Of a stretch of DNA of 25,620 nt, positions 7,878-19,112 are shown in pieces (position 1 is the first letter of the stretch; every line of letters starts with the position of its first letter). The notes under the pieces are model-generated. The model worked only from the letters and a program-made list of their open reading frames with translations. It was not told the DNA's origin and made no database searches. This stretch comes from an uncultured Alphaproteobacteria bacterium (lineage in GTDB: Bacteria; Pseudomonadota; Alphaproteobacteria; HIMB59), in assembly GCA_902575725.1 (NCBI GenBank), contig CACGSS010000007.1:1-25620 (forward strand), read 5' to 3'. The translations under genes were made by a program, and so were the position numbers.

Positions 7878-8303
7878 ATGGCTAAAGAAATTTTAGGATA
7901 CATAAAATTACAAATTCCAGCTGGTTCAGCTAATCCTGCACCACCTGTTGGCCCTGCTTTGGGTCAAAAGGGATTAAACATCCAAGATTTTTGTAAACAG
8001 TTTAACGATAAGACAAAAGATTTGGAAAAAGGTGCACCTATCCCAACTGTAATTACAGCATACAAAGATAGATCATTTGATTTTGTCACAAAGAAACCAC
8101 CCGTTACTTTTTATTTAAAAAAAGCTGCAAAAATAAAAAAAGGCTGTCAAACGCCTGGTAGAGCAAAATTTGGTAAGGTCACAATGAAACAGGTAGAAGA
8201 GATAGCAAAAGAAAAACTTGAAGATCTTAATGCATATGATGTTGATCAAGCATCAAAAATAATACTCGGATCAGCCAGGTCAATGGGAATGGAAATTGTA
8301 TAA
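7878..8303 (+). CDS. rplK: 50S ribosomal protein L11
   Basis: L11 forms the base of the ribosomal stalk and binds the GTPase-associated region of 23S rRNA. The 141 residues match the usual length. The proline-rich N-terminal segment [11 protein letters not shown] (22-32), the thiostrepton-binding region, is intact, and the C-terminal RNA-binding domain ends with the expected GSARSMG motif. It starts 4 nt after nusG, and its stop shares one base with the rplA start (TAATG), pointing to translational coupling. Confidence 0.98.
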   Translation: MAKEILGYIKLQIPAGSANPAPPVGPALGQKGLNIQDFCKQFNDKTKDLEKGAPIPTVITAYKDRSFDFVTKKPPVTFYLKKAAKIKKGCQTPGRAKFGKVTMKQVEEIAKEKLEDLNAYDVDQASKIILGSARSMGMEIV

Positions 8304-8977
8304 TGAATTTAACTAAGAACAAAAAAAAACAAATCGAAGGTATAGACTTTACAAAGTCATACAAAATATCTGATGCAGTTAAAATTATTAAAGAAAAAAT
8401 ATACGTTAAATTTGATGAGTCTTTAGAAGTATCAATCAATACTGGTATTGACTCTAAGCAGTCTGATCAAAATGTCAGAGGTAGTTTTATACCTCCCCAT
8501 GGTCTAGGAAAAAAAGTTCAAGTAGCAGTTTTTGCTCAAGGAAAAGCTGCAGAGGAGGCTAAAGCAGCTGGTGCTAAACATGTTGGAGGAGACGATTTGG
8601 TTACTTCTCTTGAAAAAAAGATTGACGTAGATGTAATTGTAGCTACTCCAGACATGATGTCTGTTGTAAGTAAAATTGCTAAAATTCTAGGTCCAAAAGG
8701 TCTAATGCCTAATCCAAAAACAGGCACCGTAACTAATGATATAAAAAGTACAATTGAAAATATCAATAAAGGACTTGTAGCATATAAAAATGACAAAGCA
8801 GGAACTATTCATGCTGCTTTAGGTAAAGTTAGTTTTGACGAAACTAAATTAACTGAAAACGTAACTTCTTTTATTGATGAAATAAAAAAAATAAAACCAT
8901 CAGGATTGAAGGGTAACTTTGTTAATTCTGTTTATTTATCTTCTTCTATGGGTTTTGGTTTAAGGGTTGAAATATAA
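8303..8977 (+). CDS. rplA: 50S ribosomal protein L1
   Basis: L1 is the mobile L1-stalk protein that helps release deacylated tRNA; in many bacteria it also represses its own operon by binding the leader. The 224 residues are about ten shorter than E. coli L1. The second-domain signature GPKGLMPNPKTGTV (130-143) is present. The conserved VRG..LPHG motif reads VRGSFIPPHGLGK (58-70). Start and stop are both TAATG overlaps with rplK and rplJ. A run of nine A's (8321-8329) follows shortly after the start codon. Confidence 0.97.
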   Translation: MNLTKNKKKQIEGIDFTKSYKISDAVKIIKEKIYVKFDESLEVSINTGIDSKQSDQNVRGSFIPPHGLGKKVQVAVFAQGKAAEEAKAAGAKHVGGDDLVTSLEKKIDVDVIVATPDMMSVVSKIAKILGPKGLMPNPKTGTVTNDIKSTIENINKGLVAYKNDKAGTIHAALGKVSFDETKLTENVTSFIDEIKKIKPSGLKGNFVNSVYLSSSMGFGLRVEI

Positions 8978-9483
8978 TGAATAAAGCTGAAAAACAACAA
9001 TATATTGAAAACCTTGATCAAATGTCAAAGGATTATTCTGCTATATTCGTTGCATCATTTTCAGAGATGTCAGTAAAAGAAATGATCGAATTTCGAACTG
9101 AAATTAGAAATAATGACGGAGTAACTAAAGTTTCCAAAAATAATATCGTTAAAATATTTGTTAATAAAGATGATGAAAAAAAAGGTCTAATTGATTTTTT
9201 ATCTAATCAAAAATTATTAATTTTTACAAATAATCCTGTTGGGACTGCAAAAGTTTGTAAAAAATTTGAAAAAGATTTAAAAAAGCTATCTGCAGAGGCA
9301 GCTTTTTTTGATAACCAGTTATATTCAAAAGAGGATATAGCAAAGGTTGCAACTTTACCTTCTCTTGAAGAAATAAGAGGAAAAATAGTTGGATTGATTA
9401 ATGCTCCTGCTTCAAAGCTTGTAAGATTATTACAAAGACCAGATCAGGATATCATTTCAATACTACAAAACAAAAAAGACTAA
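8977..9483 (+). CDS. rplJ: 50S ribosomal protein L10
   Basis: L10 anchors L7/L12 dimers to the ribosome through its C-terminal helix. The 168 residues fit the family; the N-terminal domain binds rRNA/L11, and a charged helical tail (about 130-168) would carry the L7/L12 dimers. The start overlaps the rplA stop by one base. The long untranslated L10-L12 autoregulatory leader that precedes rplJ in E. coli therefore cannot exist here as an intergenic element. Confidence 0.96.
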   Translation: MNKAEKQQYIENLDQMSKDYSAIFVASFSEMSVKEMIEFRTEIRNNDGVTKVSKNNIVKIFVNKDDEKKGLIDFLSNQKLLIFTNNPVGTAKVCKKFEKDLKKLSAEAAFFDNQLYSKEDIAKVATLPSLEEIRGKIVGLINAPASKLVRLLQRPDQDIISILQNKKD

Positions 9484-9501
9484 TTAGGGAGAGACAAAAA
9501 A

Positions 9502-9876
9502 ATGGCAGATTTAAATAAAATTGTTGATGAACTATCAACACTAACAGTAATGGAAGCAGCAGAACTTTCAAAACTTTTAGAAGAAAAATGGGGTGTAACC
9601 GCAGCGGCACCTGTAGCAGTAGCAGCAGGTGGAGCAGCTCCTGCAGCTGATGCAGCAGAAGAAAAAGATGCTTTTGATGTTGTGCTCACAGCAGCTGGAG
9701 ATCAAAAAATTAATGTTATCAAAGAAGTAAGAGCTATTACAGGTCTTGGTTTAAAAGAAGCTAAAGATATGGTTGAAGGTGCTCCGAAAACTTTAAAAGA
9801 AGGAGCTAAGAAAGAAGAGGCTGAAGCTATGAAGACACAGCTAGAAGCCGCGGGCGCAAAAGTAGAACTTAAATAA
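9502..9876 (+). CDS. rplL: 50S ribosomal protein L7/L12
   Basis: L7/L12 is the multicopy stalk protein that recruits the translational GTPases. The 124 residues have the expected architecture: an N-terminal dimerisation helix pair (1-35), an Ala-rich flexible hinge (about 34-52) and a C-terminal factor-binding domain with [16 protein letters not shown] strong Shine-Dalgarno-like AGGGAGAG lies in the 18-nt gap after rplJ, one of the best in the window, consistent with the need for more L7/L12 than its neighbours. The gap to rpoB is 25 nt. Confidence 0.98.
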   Translation: MADLNKIVDELSTLTVMEAAELSKLLEEKWGVTAAAPVAVAAGGAAPAADAAEEKDAFDVVLTAAGDQKINVIKEVRAITGLGLKEAKDMVEGAPKTLKEGAKKEEAEAMKTQLEAAGAKVELK

Positions 9877-9901
9877 TTAATTATTATAGGTTCTATATAA
9901 T

Positions 9902-12900
9902 ATGCCACTTAGCTTTACAGAAAAAAAACGAATACGTTACTCATTTGGTAAGATCGGTAAAACGATTGAAGTTCCAAATTTAGTAGATATTCAAAAAATT
10001 TCCTATGATAAGTTTCTTCAATTAGGAAAATCAGTAGAAAGCCGTTCAAATACAGGCTTGCAGGAGGTCTTTAATTCTGTCTTTCCAATTAAAGACTATG
10101 CGGGCAAATCTGAACTTCACTACATAGATTATTACCTTGATAATCCTAAGTACGATGTAGATGAGTGCAGAAGGAAAGGTTTAACTTTCTCTGCATCCCT
10201 AATGGTTACTTTTCGATTAATTATATGGGATATCAACGAAGAAACTGAAGAAAAATCACTAAGAGATATAAAAGAACAAGTAGTTTATCTTGGTGATTTA
10301 CCTTTGATGACAAACAATGGTACGTTTGTTGTAAATGGAACTGAAAGAGTTGTTGTTAGTCAGTTACATAGATCACCTGGAGTATTTTTTGATCATGATG
10401 AGGGTAAAACTCATGCAAGTGGTAAGGTTTTATACAATGCTAGAATAATTCCTTATAGAGGTTCTTGGTTAGATTTTGAATTTGATCACAAAGATAACCT
10501 TTTCTTTAGAATTGATCGAAAAAAGAAAATGATTTCTACCACAATTTTGCAAGCCCTACCATCTAAAGCTTCAGAAAAGTATTTAAACGAGTGTATGCAA
10601 AATAAAGTTGAGCCAGATATTTATAAAATTTCTGGAATGACCTCGGAGGAAATTTTAAATTACTTTTATGAAACTTTTAATTTTAAAAAAAATAAGGATG
10701 GTTGGGTAGTTAATTTAGATTTAAATAAATTTAAATATAAAAATTTACCTTTTAATTTAGTAGACCCTAATACCAATGAAGTAGTGGCTTACAAAGATGT
10801 TAAATTATCCTTAAAACTACTTAAAGAAATAAAAGATAAAAAAATTAATAAATTCTTTTTCAAAGAAGATGATTTATATGGTTTTTATTTATCAAATGAT
10901 ATTGTTAATTATGATAACGGACTTGTTTACGCAGAAGCTGGTACCCTGTTAAGCGATGAGTTTTTTAAAAGATTAAATGAGCTATCAATAAATCAATTCT
11001 CTGTAATTAATGCTAATCAAGCAACAGGAAATCTTGGTGTTATTAACTCTCTTGTTTCTGATAAAAACAACTCACGAGAGGAAGCTCTTTTTGATATCTT
11101 TAAAATTTTAAGGCCAGGTGAACCACCAACATTAGAAGCAAGTAATTATTTGTTTCAAAATATGTTTTTTAGTGAAGACAGATACGATTTGTCCGAAGTA
11201 GGAAGAGTTAAATTAAACTCTTATCTATCTTTGGATAATACTAATAAAACAAGAATACTTAGCAAATCAGATATTCTTGCCGTTGCAAAAAAACTCTTTG
11301 ACATGAAAACAGAAAGTGCCGGTAAAGATGATATTGATCATCTTGGAAATAGACGAGTTCGATCAGTTGGAGAGCTAATTGAAAATCAATATAGAATAGG
11401 TTTAGTAAGAATGGAAAGAGCAATCAGAGAAAAAATGGGGACCGTTGATATAGAGTCAATAATGCCCCAAGATCTTGTAAATTCTAAACCAATCCAAACC
11501 GTCTTAAAAGAATTTACTGGTACTAGCCAATTGAGTCAGTTTATGGATCAAACTAACCCATTAAGTGAAATTACTCACAAAAGAAGAATTTCCGCTTTAG
11601 GTCCAGGTGGTTTGACGAGAGAGAGAGCTGGATTTGAGGTAAGAGATGTTCACACAACTCACTACGGCAGGATATGCCCTATCGAAACACCTGAAGGTTC
11701 AAATATTGGTTTAATTAATAGCCTTTCATCTTTTGCTAGAATTAACCAATACGGTTTTATTGAAACTCCTTATAGAAAAATAGTTAAAGGTAAAGTAACC
11801 GACGAAGTTATTTATTTAAATGCTGATGAAGAAGAGAATTATACTATAGCCCAAGCAAATAGTCCTATTAATGAAAATTCTAAATTTACTGAAGAACAAG
11901 TAAGTTGTAGAAGAAGAGGAGATTTTATTTTCTGTGAACCACTTGAAATAGATTTCATGGATGTTAACCCTCAACAATTAGTTTCTGTTGCTGCCTCTTT
12001 AATACCATTTTTAGAAAATGATGATGCTAATAGAGCTTTAATGGGATCAAACATGATGAGACAGGCAGTACCGCTTGTTAAAAGTGAGGCACCTCTTGTG
12101 GGGACTGGTTTTGAATCAAAAGTAGCAAGAGATAGTGGAGCTGTTGTAATTGCAAAAAATAATGGTTATGTCCATCAAGTTGACTCATCAAGAATAGTTA
12201 TTAGATCAGACTCAAAAAATATTAGTAAGGATAAAAGCGGTGTCGATATTTATAATTTAAAAAAGTTCCAAAGGTCTAATCAAAGCACTGCAATAAACCA
12301 AAAACCAATTGTCAAAATAGGAGATTATGTTGAAAGAGGAGATATTATAGCTGATGGCCCTTCAACTGATCTAGGTGAACTGGCTTTAGGTAGAAATCTT
12401 CTCGTAGGTTTTATGCCATGGAACGGATATAATTTTGAGGACTCCATAATTATGTCTGAAAGAGTTGTTCATGAAGATAGATATACCTCAATACATATTG
12501 AGGAGTTTGAAGTCTTATGCAGAGATACTAAATTAGGCCCTGAGGAAATTACAAGAGATATGCCAAATGTTGGTGATGAAAGTATTACAAACCTTGATGA
12601 AGCTGGAATTGTTTATATTGGTTCCGAAGTAAAACCTGGAGACATACTTGTTGGAAAAGTTTCTCCTAAAGGTGACTCACCTATTACTCCAGAAGAAAAG
12701 CTATTAAGAGCTATTTTTTCTGAAAAAGCTGCCGATGTAAAAGATACATCTTTGAGATTACCTACAGGTTACTCTGGCGTTGTAGTTGATGTCCAAGTTT
12801 TAGTGAGAAGAGGTGTTGAAAAAGATGAAAGAACAATAGCCATCGAAAGGGTTGAGATTGATAGGTTAGCTAAAGATAGAGATGATGAAAAAAATATTTT

Positions 12901-14101
12901 GGAAAATAATTATAAACAAAACCTTATTAATATTTTTAAAAATAAAAATGCCAGCTCAATCATAGATGTATTTGTAAAAGGTAATAAAATAGAGGAAGAT
13001 AGTTTGAAATCTAAATCAATAGAAATCTTAGAACAAATTCAAGTTGATGATAGTGCCGCTATGGAAACATTTACTTCTCAGAAGAAGATTTTTAGTGATG
13101 CTGTAATTTTATTAGATAAAAAATTTCAAAATAAAATTGAAAAAATTCAAAGTGGTGATGATTTGTTACCTGGTGTTCTTAAAGTTGTTAAAGTTTTTGT
13201 TGCCGTAAAAAGAAAACTTCAAGCAGGAGATAAGATGGCTGGAAGACATGGTAACAAGGGTGTAATTTCCAAGATAGTACCAATAGAAGATATGCCTTTC
13301 TTAGAAGATGGAACTCCAGTAGATGTTTTATTAAACCCATTAGGTGTACCAAGTAGAATGAATATTGGTCAAATATTAGAGACTCACTTAGGATGGGCAG
13401 CCTATGGAATCGGTAAACAAATCTCTCAAAGCTTAGATTTGGCTAGGAAAGAGGGTAATATAAATCAACTAAAAGACTCTCTATCCAGTTTTTATAAAAA
13501 GAACAATGACTCAAATGTAGAAATCACAAAAATGAATGACGACCAACTCATAGAGTTAGCAGGGAATTTAGAAAAAGGAGTTACTTTTGCTACACCTGTC
13601 TTTGACGGAACTAATACTAACGAAATTACAAATCTTTTAGATAAAGCTGGATTTGATAATAGTGGTCAAGTCCACTTATTCGATGGTAGATCAGGAGAGA
13701 GGTTTGAAAGAAAAGTTACTGTTGGATATAAGTATATTTTAAAACTTCACCATTTGATTGACGATAAGATCCATGCTAGATCTATTGGACCTTACAGTCT
13801 AGTTACACAACAGCCTTTAGGGGGTAAGGCCCAATTTGGAGGTCAAAGATTTGGGGAAATGGAAGTATGGGCATTAGAAGCTTATGGAGCATCTAATACT
13901 CTTCAGGAGATTTTAACTATTAAGTCCGATGATGTGGCTGGGAGAACGAAAGTTTATGAAGCATTAATTAGAGGTGACTATAATTTTGAAAGCGGTATAC
14001 CCGAGTCATTTCACGTTTTAGTTAAAGAATTAAAATCCCTTGGATTAAATGTTGAATTAATAGAAACAGATCCCACAGTCAATAGGGAGAGTACACAATG
14101 A
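9902..14101 (+). CDS. rpoB: DNA-directed RNA polymerase beta subunit
   Basis: RpoB is the 1399-residue beta subunit of RNA polymerase. The rifampicin pocket is intact and of the sensitive type: [10 protein letters not shown] at 541-550, His559 and Ser564 match E. coli Q513/D516/H526/S531 with an offset of 33. The catalytic-region motif [13 protein letters not shown] starts at 1109. Extra length compared with E. coli (1342) comes partly from a Lys/Asn-rich stretch at about 270-375, typical of alphaproteobacterial RpoB. The gap after rplL is only 25 nt, so no rplL-rpoB attenuator or RNase III hairpin like that of E. coli is evident. The last four bases overlap rpoC (ATGA). Confidence 0.99.
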   Translation: MPLSFTEKKRIRYSFGKIGKTIEVPNLVDIQKISYDKFLQLGKSVESRSNTGLQEVFNSVFPIKDYAGKSELHYIDYYLDNPKYDVDECRRKGLTFSASLMVTFRLIIWDINEETEEKSLRDIKEQVVYLGDLPLMTNNGTFVVNGTERVVVSQLHRSPGVFFDHDEGKTHASGKVLYNARIIPYRGSWLDFEFDHKDNLFFRIDRKKKMISTTILQALPSKASEKYLNECMQNKVEPDIYKISGMTSEEILNYFYETFNFKKNKDGWVVNLDLNKFKYKNLPFNLVDPNTNEVVAYKDVKLSLKLLKEIKDKKINKFFFKEDDLYGFYLSNDIVNYDNGLVYAEAGTLLSDEFFKRLNELSINQFSVINANQATGNLGVINSLVSDKNNSREEALFDIFKILRPGEPPTLEASNYLFQNMFFSEDRYDLSEVGRVKLNSYLSLDNTNKTRILSKSDILAVAKKLFDMKTESAGKDDIDHLGNRRVRSVGELIENQYRIGLVRMERAIREKMGTVDIESIMPQDLVNSKPIQTVLKEFTGTSQLSQFMDQTNPLSEITHKRRISALGPGGLTRERAGFEVRDVHTTHYGRICPIETPEGSNIGLINSLSSFARINQYGFIETPYRKIVKGKVTDEVIYLNADEEENYTIAQANSPINENSKFTEEQVSCRRRGDFIFCEPLEIDFMDVNPQQLVSVAASLIPFLENDDANRALMGSNMMRQAVPLVKSEAPLVGTGFESKVARDSGAVVIAKNNGYVHQVDSSRIVIRSDSKNISKDKSGVDIYNLKKFQRSNQSTAINQKPIVKIGDYVERGDIIADGPSTDLGELALGRNLLVGFMPWNGYNFEDSIIMSERVVHEDRYTSIHIEEFEVLCRDTKLGPEEITRDMPNVGDESITNLDEAGIVYIGSEVKPGDILVGKVSPKGDSPITPEEKLLRAIFSEKAADVKDTSLRLPTGYSGVVVDVQVLVRRGVEKDERTIAIERVEIDRLAKDRDDEKNILENNYKQNLINIFKNKNASSIIDVFVKGNKIEEDSLKSKSIEILEQIQVDDSAAMETFTSQKKIFSDAVILLDKKFQNKIEKIQSGDDLLPGVLKVVKVFVAVKRKLQAGDKMAGRHGNKGVISKIVPIEDMPFLEDGTPVDVLLNPLGVPSRMNIGQILETHLGWAAYGIGKQISQSLDLARKEGNINQLKDSLSSFYKKNNDSNVEITKMNDDQLIELAGNLEKGVTFATPVFDGTNTNEITNLLDKAGFDNSGQVHLFDGRSGERFERKVTVGYKYILKLHHLIDDKIHARSIGPYSLVTQQPLGGKAQFGGQRFGEMEVWALEAYGASNTLQEILTIKSDDVAGRTKVYEALIRGDYNFESGIPESFHVLVKELKSLGLNVELIETDPTVNRESTQ

Positions 14102-17100
14102 AGGATCTAACAAATTTATTTAAAACTAACAGTCAAACTCTAAATTTTGATCAGATTAAAATTTCTGTTTCAAGTCCTGAGCAAATAAGATCTTGGTCTT
14201 TTGGTGAAATCAAAAAACCAGAGACTATTAACTACAGAACTTTCAAACCTGAAAGAGAAGGTTTATTTTGTGCAAGAATTTTTGGACCTACAAAAGATTA
14301 TGAGTGTTTGTGCGGAAAATATAAAAGAATGAAATTTAAAGGTATCACATGTGAAAAATGTGGTGTCGAAGTTACCCTCTCTAAAGTTAGAAGAGAGAGA
14401 ATGGCTCACATAGAATTGGCAGCTCCAGTTGCTCATATTTGGTTTTTAAAATCATTACCTAGTAGAATAGGCCTTGCTCTCGACATTACTCTAAAAAATC
14501 TTGAAAAAGTCTTATATTTTGAAAGCCATATAGTAATAGACCCTCTTTTGTCTGGCTTAACCCCTAATCAATTACTTACAGATGAAGAACTAGAAGAAGC
14601 AATTGATCAATTTGGTGAAGACTCATTTAAGCATGGAATTGGTGCAGAAGCTGTGCAAGAAATTTTATCTAAAATTGATTTAGCATCTGAAATAGAAAAA
14701 CTTATTGAAGAAAGTGAGGCTACTTCTTCAGAAACTAAAAAGAAAAAAATCCTTAAACGAATGAAAGTTATGGAGGGATTTAAAAACTCTAATATCAAAC
14801 CTGAATGGATGGTATTAAAAGTACTTCCTGTTATTCCACCAGAATTAAGACCACTTGTCCCTCTAGAGGGTGGGCGTTTTGCTACATCTGACCTGAACGA
14901 CTTGTATCGTAGGGTTATAAATAGAAATAATAGATTAAAAAGACTTTTAGATTTAAGAGCCCCGGACATAATAGTTAGAAATGAAAAAAGAATGCTCCAA
15001 GAGTCAGTTGACGCTCTTTTTGATAATGGAAGAAGAGGTAGAGTTATAACAAGCACTAATAAAAGACCTCTAAAATCTTTATCTGAAATGTTAAAAGGAA
15101 AACAAGGTAGATTCAGACAAAATTTATTAGGTAAAAGAGTTGACTACTCAGGTCGATCAGTAATTGTTGTAGGTCCAGAATTAAAACTGCACCAATGTGG
15201 TCTTCCTAAAAAAATGGCTTTAGAGTTATTTAAACCATTTATATACAATAAACTTGAGTCTTATGGTTTCGCCTCAACTCTAAAATCTGCGAGAAAAATG
15301 GTAGAGTCAGAGAGACCAGAAGTTTGGGATATTCTTGACGAAGTAATTAGAGAACATCCAATTCTTTTAAATAGAGCACCTACATTACATAGATTAGGCA
15401 TTCAAGCATTTGAACCAATATTAATTGAAGGAAAAGCTATACAACTTCATCCATTGGTATGTACAGCTTTTAATGCAGACTTTGATGGCGACCAGATGGC
15501 TGTCCATATACCTTTAAGTCTTGAGGCCCAACTAGAAGCAAGAGTTTTGATGATGAGTACTAACAATATTCTTTCACCTTCAAGTGGAAAACCGATAATT
15601 GTTCCGAGTCAAGATATAGTCTTAGGTATATACTATTTATCACTAATTAATGAAAAAGAAGAAGCTAAAAAGTACTATTCACATGTAGGAGAGGTAGAAT
15701 TTGCTCTAGAAAATAAAACTATAGAATTACACACACCTATCTTATATAGAACAAAAAAGTACAATTCGGAAAAAGATAGTTTTGAATACAAAAAATATAC
15801 AACCTCTGCAGGGAGAGTTATACTTTTTAAAACAGTCCCTGATAATAAAAATCTACCATTTGATGTAATTAATAAAGTTCTAACAAAAAAAGATATTAGT
15901 AATCTTTTAGACAACGTTTATAGATTTACAGGTCAAAAAGCGACCTGCATATTCGTTGATCAAATCATGAATGTAGGTTTTAAATACGCTGCAAAAGCAG
16001 GTATTTCATTTGGAAAAGATGATTTAGTTATACCTGAGGAAAAGAATGTTTTAATTCAGGATACTCAAAAATTAGTTAACAGTCTTGAAAATCAATATCA
16101 AGAAGGACTTATAACAGAAAGAGAAAAATATAACAAAGTTGTAGGCTTATGGTCTACTTGTACAGACAAAGTTGCAAAAGCAATGATGAAAACTGTCTCA
16201 TCTAATACAGATAGTCAAATTAATTCTGTATATATCATGGCAGACTCTGGTGCCCGTGGCTCTGAGGCTCAGCTAAAGCAGTTAGCAGGTATGAGAGGTT
16301 TAATGGCAAGACCATCTGGAGAGATTATTGAAAATCCAATTACATCTAACTTCAAAGATGGCTTAACAGTTCTCGAATATTTTAATTCTACACATGGTGC
16401 TAGAAAAGGTTTAGCTGATACTGCCCTTAAAACAGCAAGTTCAGGATACCTAACAAGAAGATTAGTTGATGTAGCCCAAGATTTAACAATTACTTGTAAA
16501 GATTGTACATGTAAAAATGGATTAACTGTTGACACTATTTATGAGTCTGGTGAAGTTTCCATACCTCTGACTGAAAGAGTTTTTGGTAGATATCTTGCCG
16601 ATGATGTCAAAAACAAAAAAGGTGAAGTGATTATAAAAAATGACTCTTATATTTCACATGAAGAAGTTGAATTATTAGAAAAAGAAAATATTACTTCTGT
16701 TAGAATTAAATCACCAATCACTTGTGGAACAACACATGGTATTTGTGCCAAATCCTACGGAAGAGACTTAGCAAAAGGGGTTCCTGTAAATACAGGTGAA
16801 GCGGTTGGTATTATCGCAGCTCAGTCTATTGGTGAACCTGGTACTCAGTTAACAATGAGAACATTCCACGTTGGAGGTGTTGCTAGCTCTTCAGCGGAAA
16901 AGTCAAACTTTGAGTCTCCTAGCGATGGTAAGGTCAAAATTAAAAATCTCAGATCGGTTGTAAACGGATCTGGAAATGAAATAATCATAAACAGAACTAC
17001 TGAGCTTGAAATATTTGATAATAATAAAACACTAGTTTCTTCATTTAGAGCGCCATATGGATCGACTTTATTGGTAAAAAACGGTGCAGACATTAAGCTT

Positions 17101-18210
17101 AATAGTTTATTACTTGAATGGGATCCATACACTGTTCCTATAGTTGCTGAGGAAACTGGAAAATTAGATTTTAGCGACCTAGTTGAGGGTGTTTCTTTTA
17201 TTGAGAAGTTTGACGAAACTACAGGTATCTCATCTAAAGTAATAATTGATTGGAAAAGTTTTCAGGGAAAACAAGATCTTAAACCACAGCTATTAATCAC
17301 AGATAAAGATGGAAAACCTATTAAATCCAAAAATTCTTCTACTTATGATTTAAGTGTTGGCATTGTTTTGAATATTGAAAAAGGAAAAGAAGTTACTGCT
17401 GGTGATGTAATAGCCAGAATTCCTAGAGCCTCTTCAAAAACAAAAGATATAACAGGTGGACTACCCAGAGTTGCTGATATTTTTGAGTCAAGAAAACCAA
17501 AGAATCCAGCTGTTCTAGCAGAAATATCTGGTACAATTGAATTTGGAAAAGATATAAAAAGCAAAAGAAGAATTATTATTAATCCTGAAAAAGGAGATCC
17601 GGTTGAATTTTTAATCCCCAAAGGCACCTATATTTATTTTAACGAGGGAGATAAAGTTAATAAAGGTGACATGATTGTTGATGGCACCCCAGCTCCTACA
17701 GATATTTTAAATATTCTTGGAATTGAGGCTTTAGCTGAATATATGGTTAGAGAAGTTCAAAAAGTATATCGTTTACAAGGAGTTTTAATTGATGATAAGC
17801 ACATCGAGTGCATTACACGTCAAATGTTACAAAAAGTTGAAGTAATCGATGCTGGTGATAGCCAATATTTAGTAGGTGATATAAAAGATAAAACAGAAGT
17901 CATAGAAAAGAATAATTTATTAAAAAAAGAAGGCAAGAAAGAGGTTAATTATAAAATGATGATCCTTGGAATTACAAAGGCCAGTCTTCAAACTAATTCC
18001 TTTATCTCAGCGGCCTCTTTCCAAGAGACAACAAGAGTTCTTACCGAGGCAGCTATTAATGGAAAAGTTGATAAATTGACTGGACTTAAGGAAAACGTAA
18101 TTGTTGGTAAATTAATTCCTGCTGGAACAGGTAATGTAATTAGATCTCTACGAAAAGAGGCTAAAATCCGCGATAATTCACTATTAAAACAGCTAGAAAC
18201 TGCTAAATAG
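14098..18210 (+). CDS. rpoC: DNA-directed RNA polymerase beta' subunit
   Basis: RpoC is the 1370-residue beta' subunit. The first zinc site is complete (Cys70, Cys72, Cys85, Cys88). The catalytic magnesium loop NADFDGDQ starts at Asn459, with Asp461, Asp463 and Asp465. The bridge-helix/trigger-loop region contains [25 protein letters not shown]. The second zinc site is unusual: the region matching E. coli Cys814/888/895/898 has Cys803, Cys876 and Cys883, but Ser886 (TCC, 16753-16755) in place of the last Cys, while two extra cysteines flank Cys803 (Cys800 and Cys805). The ATGA overlap with rpoB implies translational coupling. A 41-nt gap holding a possible promoter follows. Confidence 0.99.
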   Translation: MKDLTNLFKTNSQTLNFDQIKISVSSPEQIRSWSFGEIKKPETINYRTFKPEREGLFCARIFGPTKDYECLCGKYKRMKFKGITCEKCGVEVTLSKVRRERMAHIELAAPVAHIWFLKSLPSRIGLALDITLKNLEKVLYFESHIVIDPLLSGLTPNQLLTDEELEEAIDQFGEDSFKHGIGAEAVQEILSKIDLASEIEKLIEESEATSSETKKKKILKRMKVMEGFKNSNIKPEWMVLKVLPVIPPELRPLVPLEGGRFATSDLNDLYRRVINRNNRLKRLLDLRAPDIIVRNEKRMLQESVDALFDNGRRGRVITSTNKRPLKSLSEMLKGKQGRFRQNLLGKRVDYSGRSVIVVGPELKLHQCGLPKKMALELFKPFIYNKLESYGFASTLKSARKMVESERPEVWDILDEVIREHPILLNRAPTLHRLGIQAFEPILIEGKAIQLHPLVCTAFNADFDGDQMAVHIPLSLEAQLEARVLMMSTNNILSPSSGKPIIVPSQDIVLGIYYLSLINEKEEAKKYYSHVGEVEFALENKTIELHTPILYRTKKYNSEKDSFEYKKYTTSAGRVILFKTVPDNKNLPFDVINKVLTKKDISNLLDNVYRFTGQKATCIFVDQIMNVGFKYAAKAGISFGKDDLVIPEEKNVLIQDTQKLVNSLENQYQEGLITEREKYNKVVGLWSTCTDKVAKAMMKTVSSNTDSQINSVYIMADSGARGSEAQLKQLAGMRGLMARPSGEIIENPITSNFKDGLTVLEYFNSTHGARKGLADTALKTASSGYLTRRLVDVAQDLTITCKDCTCKNGLTVDTIYESGEVSIPLTERVFGRYLADDVKNKKGEVIIKNDSYISHEEVELLEKENITSVRIKSPITCGTTHGICAKSYGRDLAKGVPVNTGEAVGIIAAQSIGEPGTQLTMRTFHVGGVASSSAEKSNFESPSDGKVKIKNLRSVVNGSGNEIIINRTTELEIFDNNKTLVSSFRAPYGSTLLVKNGADIKLNSLLLEWDPYTVPIVAEETGKLDFSDLVEGVSFIEKFDETTGISSKVIIDWKSFQGKQDLKPQLLITDKDGKPIKSKNSSTYDLSVGIVLNIEKGKEVTAGDVIARIPRASSKTKDITGGLPRVADIFESRKPKNPAVLAEISGTIEFGKDIKSKRRIIINPEKGDPVEFLIPKGTYIYFNEGDKVNKGDMIVDGTPAPTDILNILGIEALAEYMVREVQKVYRLQGVLIDDKHIECITRQMLQKVEVIDAGDSQYLVGDIKDKTEVIEKNNLLKKEGKKEVNYKMMILGITKASLQTNSFISAASFQETTRVLTEAAINGKVDKLTGLKENVIVGKLIPAGTGNVIRSLRKEAKIRDNSLLKQLETAK

Positions 18211-18213
18211 GTG

Positions 18214-18242
18214 TTGACTATGCTAAATACTATAAATATATT
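18214..18242 (+). promoter_or_regulatory. possible promoter in the rpoC-rpsL gap
   Basis: TTGACT (18214-18219) and TATATT (18237-18242) are separated by exactly 17 nt, close to the sigma70 consensus. The predicted start, near 18249, lies about 3 nt before the rpsL ATG, so the transcript would be nearly leaderless. No Shine-Dalgarno is visible before rpsL, which fits but does not prove this. In AT-rich sequence such matches can occur by chance. Confidence 0.33.
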
Positions 18243-18251
18243 CTGCGAACT

Positions 18252-18626
18252 ATGCCGACCATAAACCAACTAGTTAGGAAATCCAGAGAGAAAGTCTCAA
18301 AAAGGAATAAGGTTCCTGCTCTTAAGTCGTGTCCCCAAAAAAGAGGGGTATGTCTAAGAGTTTACACGACCACTCCCAAAAAACCTAATTCAGCCTTAAG
18401 AAAGGTTGCCAGAGTTAAGCTGACAAATGGTCAAGAAGTTACAGCATACATTCCAGGTGAAGGACATAACCTACAGGAACACTCTGTTGTGTTAATTCGT
18501 GGAGGAAGGGTTAAGGATTTACCAGGTGTACGATATCACATTATTAGAGGAACATTAGATACCCAAGGGCTTGAAAAAAGAAGACAACGTAGATCTAAAT
18601 ACGGTGCAAAAAGGCCAAAAAACTAA
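18252..18626 (+). CDS. rpsL: 30S ribosomal protein S12
   Basis: S12 sits at the decoding centre and controls accuracy. The 124 residues match the family. The streptomycin-related residues are wild type: the TTTPKKPN segment (40-47, Lys43/Lys44 counting Met1) and GGRVKDLPG (84-92), with Asp89 as the residue that is beta-methylthiolated in relatives. It opens the str-type block (rpsL-rpsG-fusA), 41 nt after rpoC and 10 nt before rpsG. No clear Shine-Dalgarno precedes the ATG. Confidence 0.98.
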   Translation: MPTINQLVRKSREKVSKRNKVPALKSCPQKRGVCLRVYTTTPKKPNSALRKVARVKLTNGQEVTAYIPGEGHNLQEHSVVLIRGGRVKDLPGVRYHIIRGTLDTQGLEKRRQRRSKYGAKRPKN

Positions 18627-18636
18627 AATTTAAATT

Positions 18637-19110
18637 ATGTCAAGAAGAAGAGCTGCAGAGAAAAGACAAGTATTACCTGATCCTATTTACAACAGTGTTG
18701 TTCTGAACAAGTTTATAAATGAGGTAATGGTAGGCGGTAAAAAAACAATAGCCCAAAAAATAGTATATGGTGCCTTAGATATCATTAAATCAAATAATCA
18801 AAGTGACGATCCGTTAGAGTATTTTCAAAAATCTATTAATAATGTAAAGCCATCTGTTGAAGTTAAATCTAGAAGAGTAGGTGGTGCTACGTATCAAGTA
18901 CCAATGGAAGTAAGAAGCACTAGAGCTCAAGCATTAGCATTTAAATGGATATTAACTAATTCAAAAAAACGAAACGAAAAAACTCAAAGAGAGAGGTTAG
19001 CAAATGAACTAATAGATGCTTTTGAAAATAAAGGTAACTCTGTTAAGAAAAAAGATGAAGTTCATAAAATGGCAGAAGCTAACAGAGCATTTGCTCATTA
19101 TAGGTGGTAA
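18637..19110 (+). CDS. rpsG: 30S ribosomal protein S7
   Basis: S7 nucleates assembly of the 30S head. The 157 residues begin with the conserved basic [10 protein letters not shown] segment followed by VLPDP, and contain the [12 protein letters not shown] region (about 82-93) that contacts rRNA and the E site. Length is typical of alphaproteobacteria. Its final bases contain the Shine-Dalgarno for fusA (AGGTGG at 19102-19107), so the two genes are probably coupled. In E. coli S7 represses the str operon at the rpsL-rpsG gap; here that gap is 10 nt, too short for the same structure. Confidence 0.98.
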   Translation: MSRRRAAEKRQVLPDPIYNSVVLNKFINEVMVGGKKTIAQKIVYGALDIIKSNNQSDDPLEYFQKSINNVKPSVEVKSRRVGGATYQVPMEVRSTRAQALAFKWILTNSKKRNEKTQRERLANELIDAFENKGNSVKKKDEVHKMAEANRAFAHYRW

Positions 19111-19112
19111 AA

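Noticed and set aside
19104..19112. GTG at 19104 as the fusA start, and GTG at 22943 as the rplB start
   Set aside because: Downstream ATGs at 19113 and 22958 give family-typical N-termini, and the fusA ATG has a well-placed AGGTGG.
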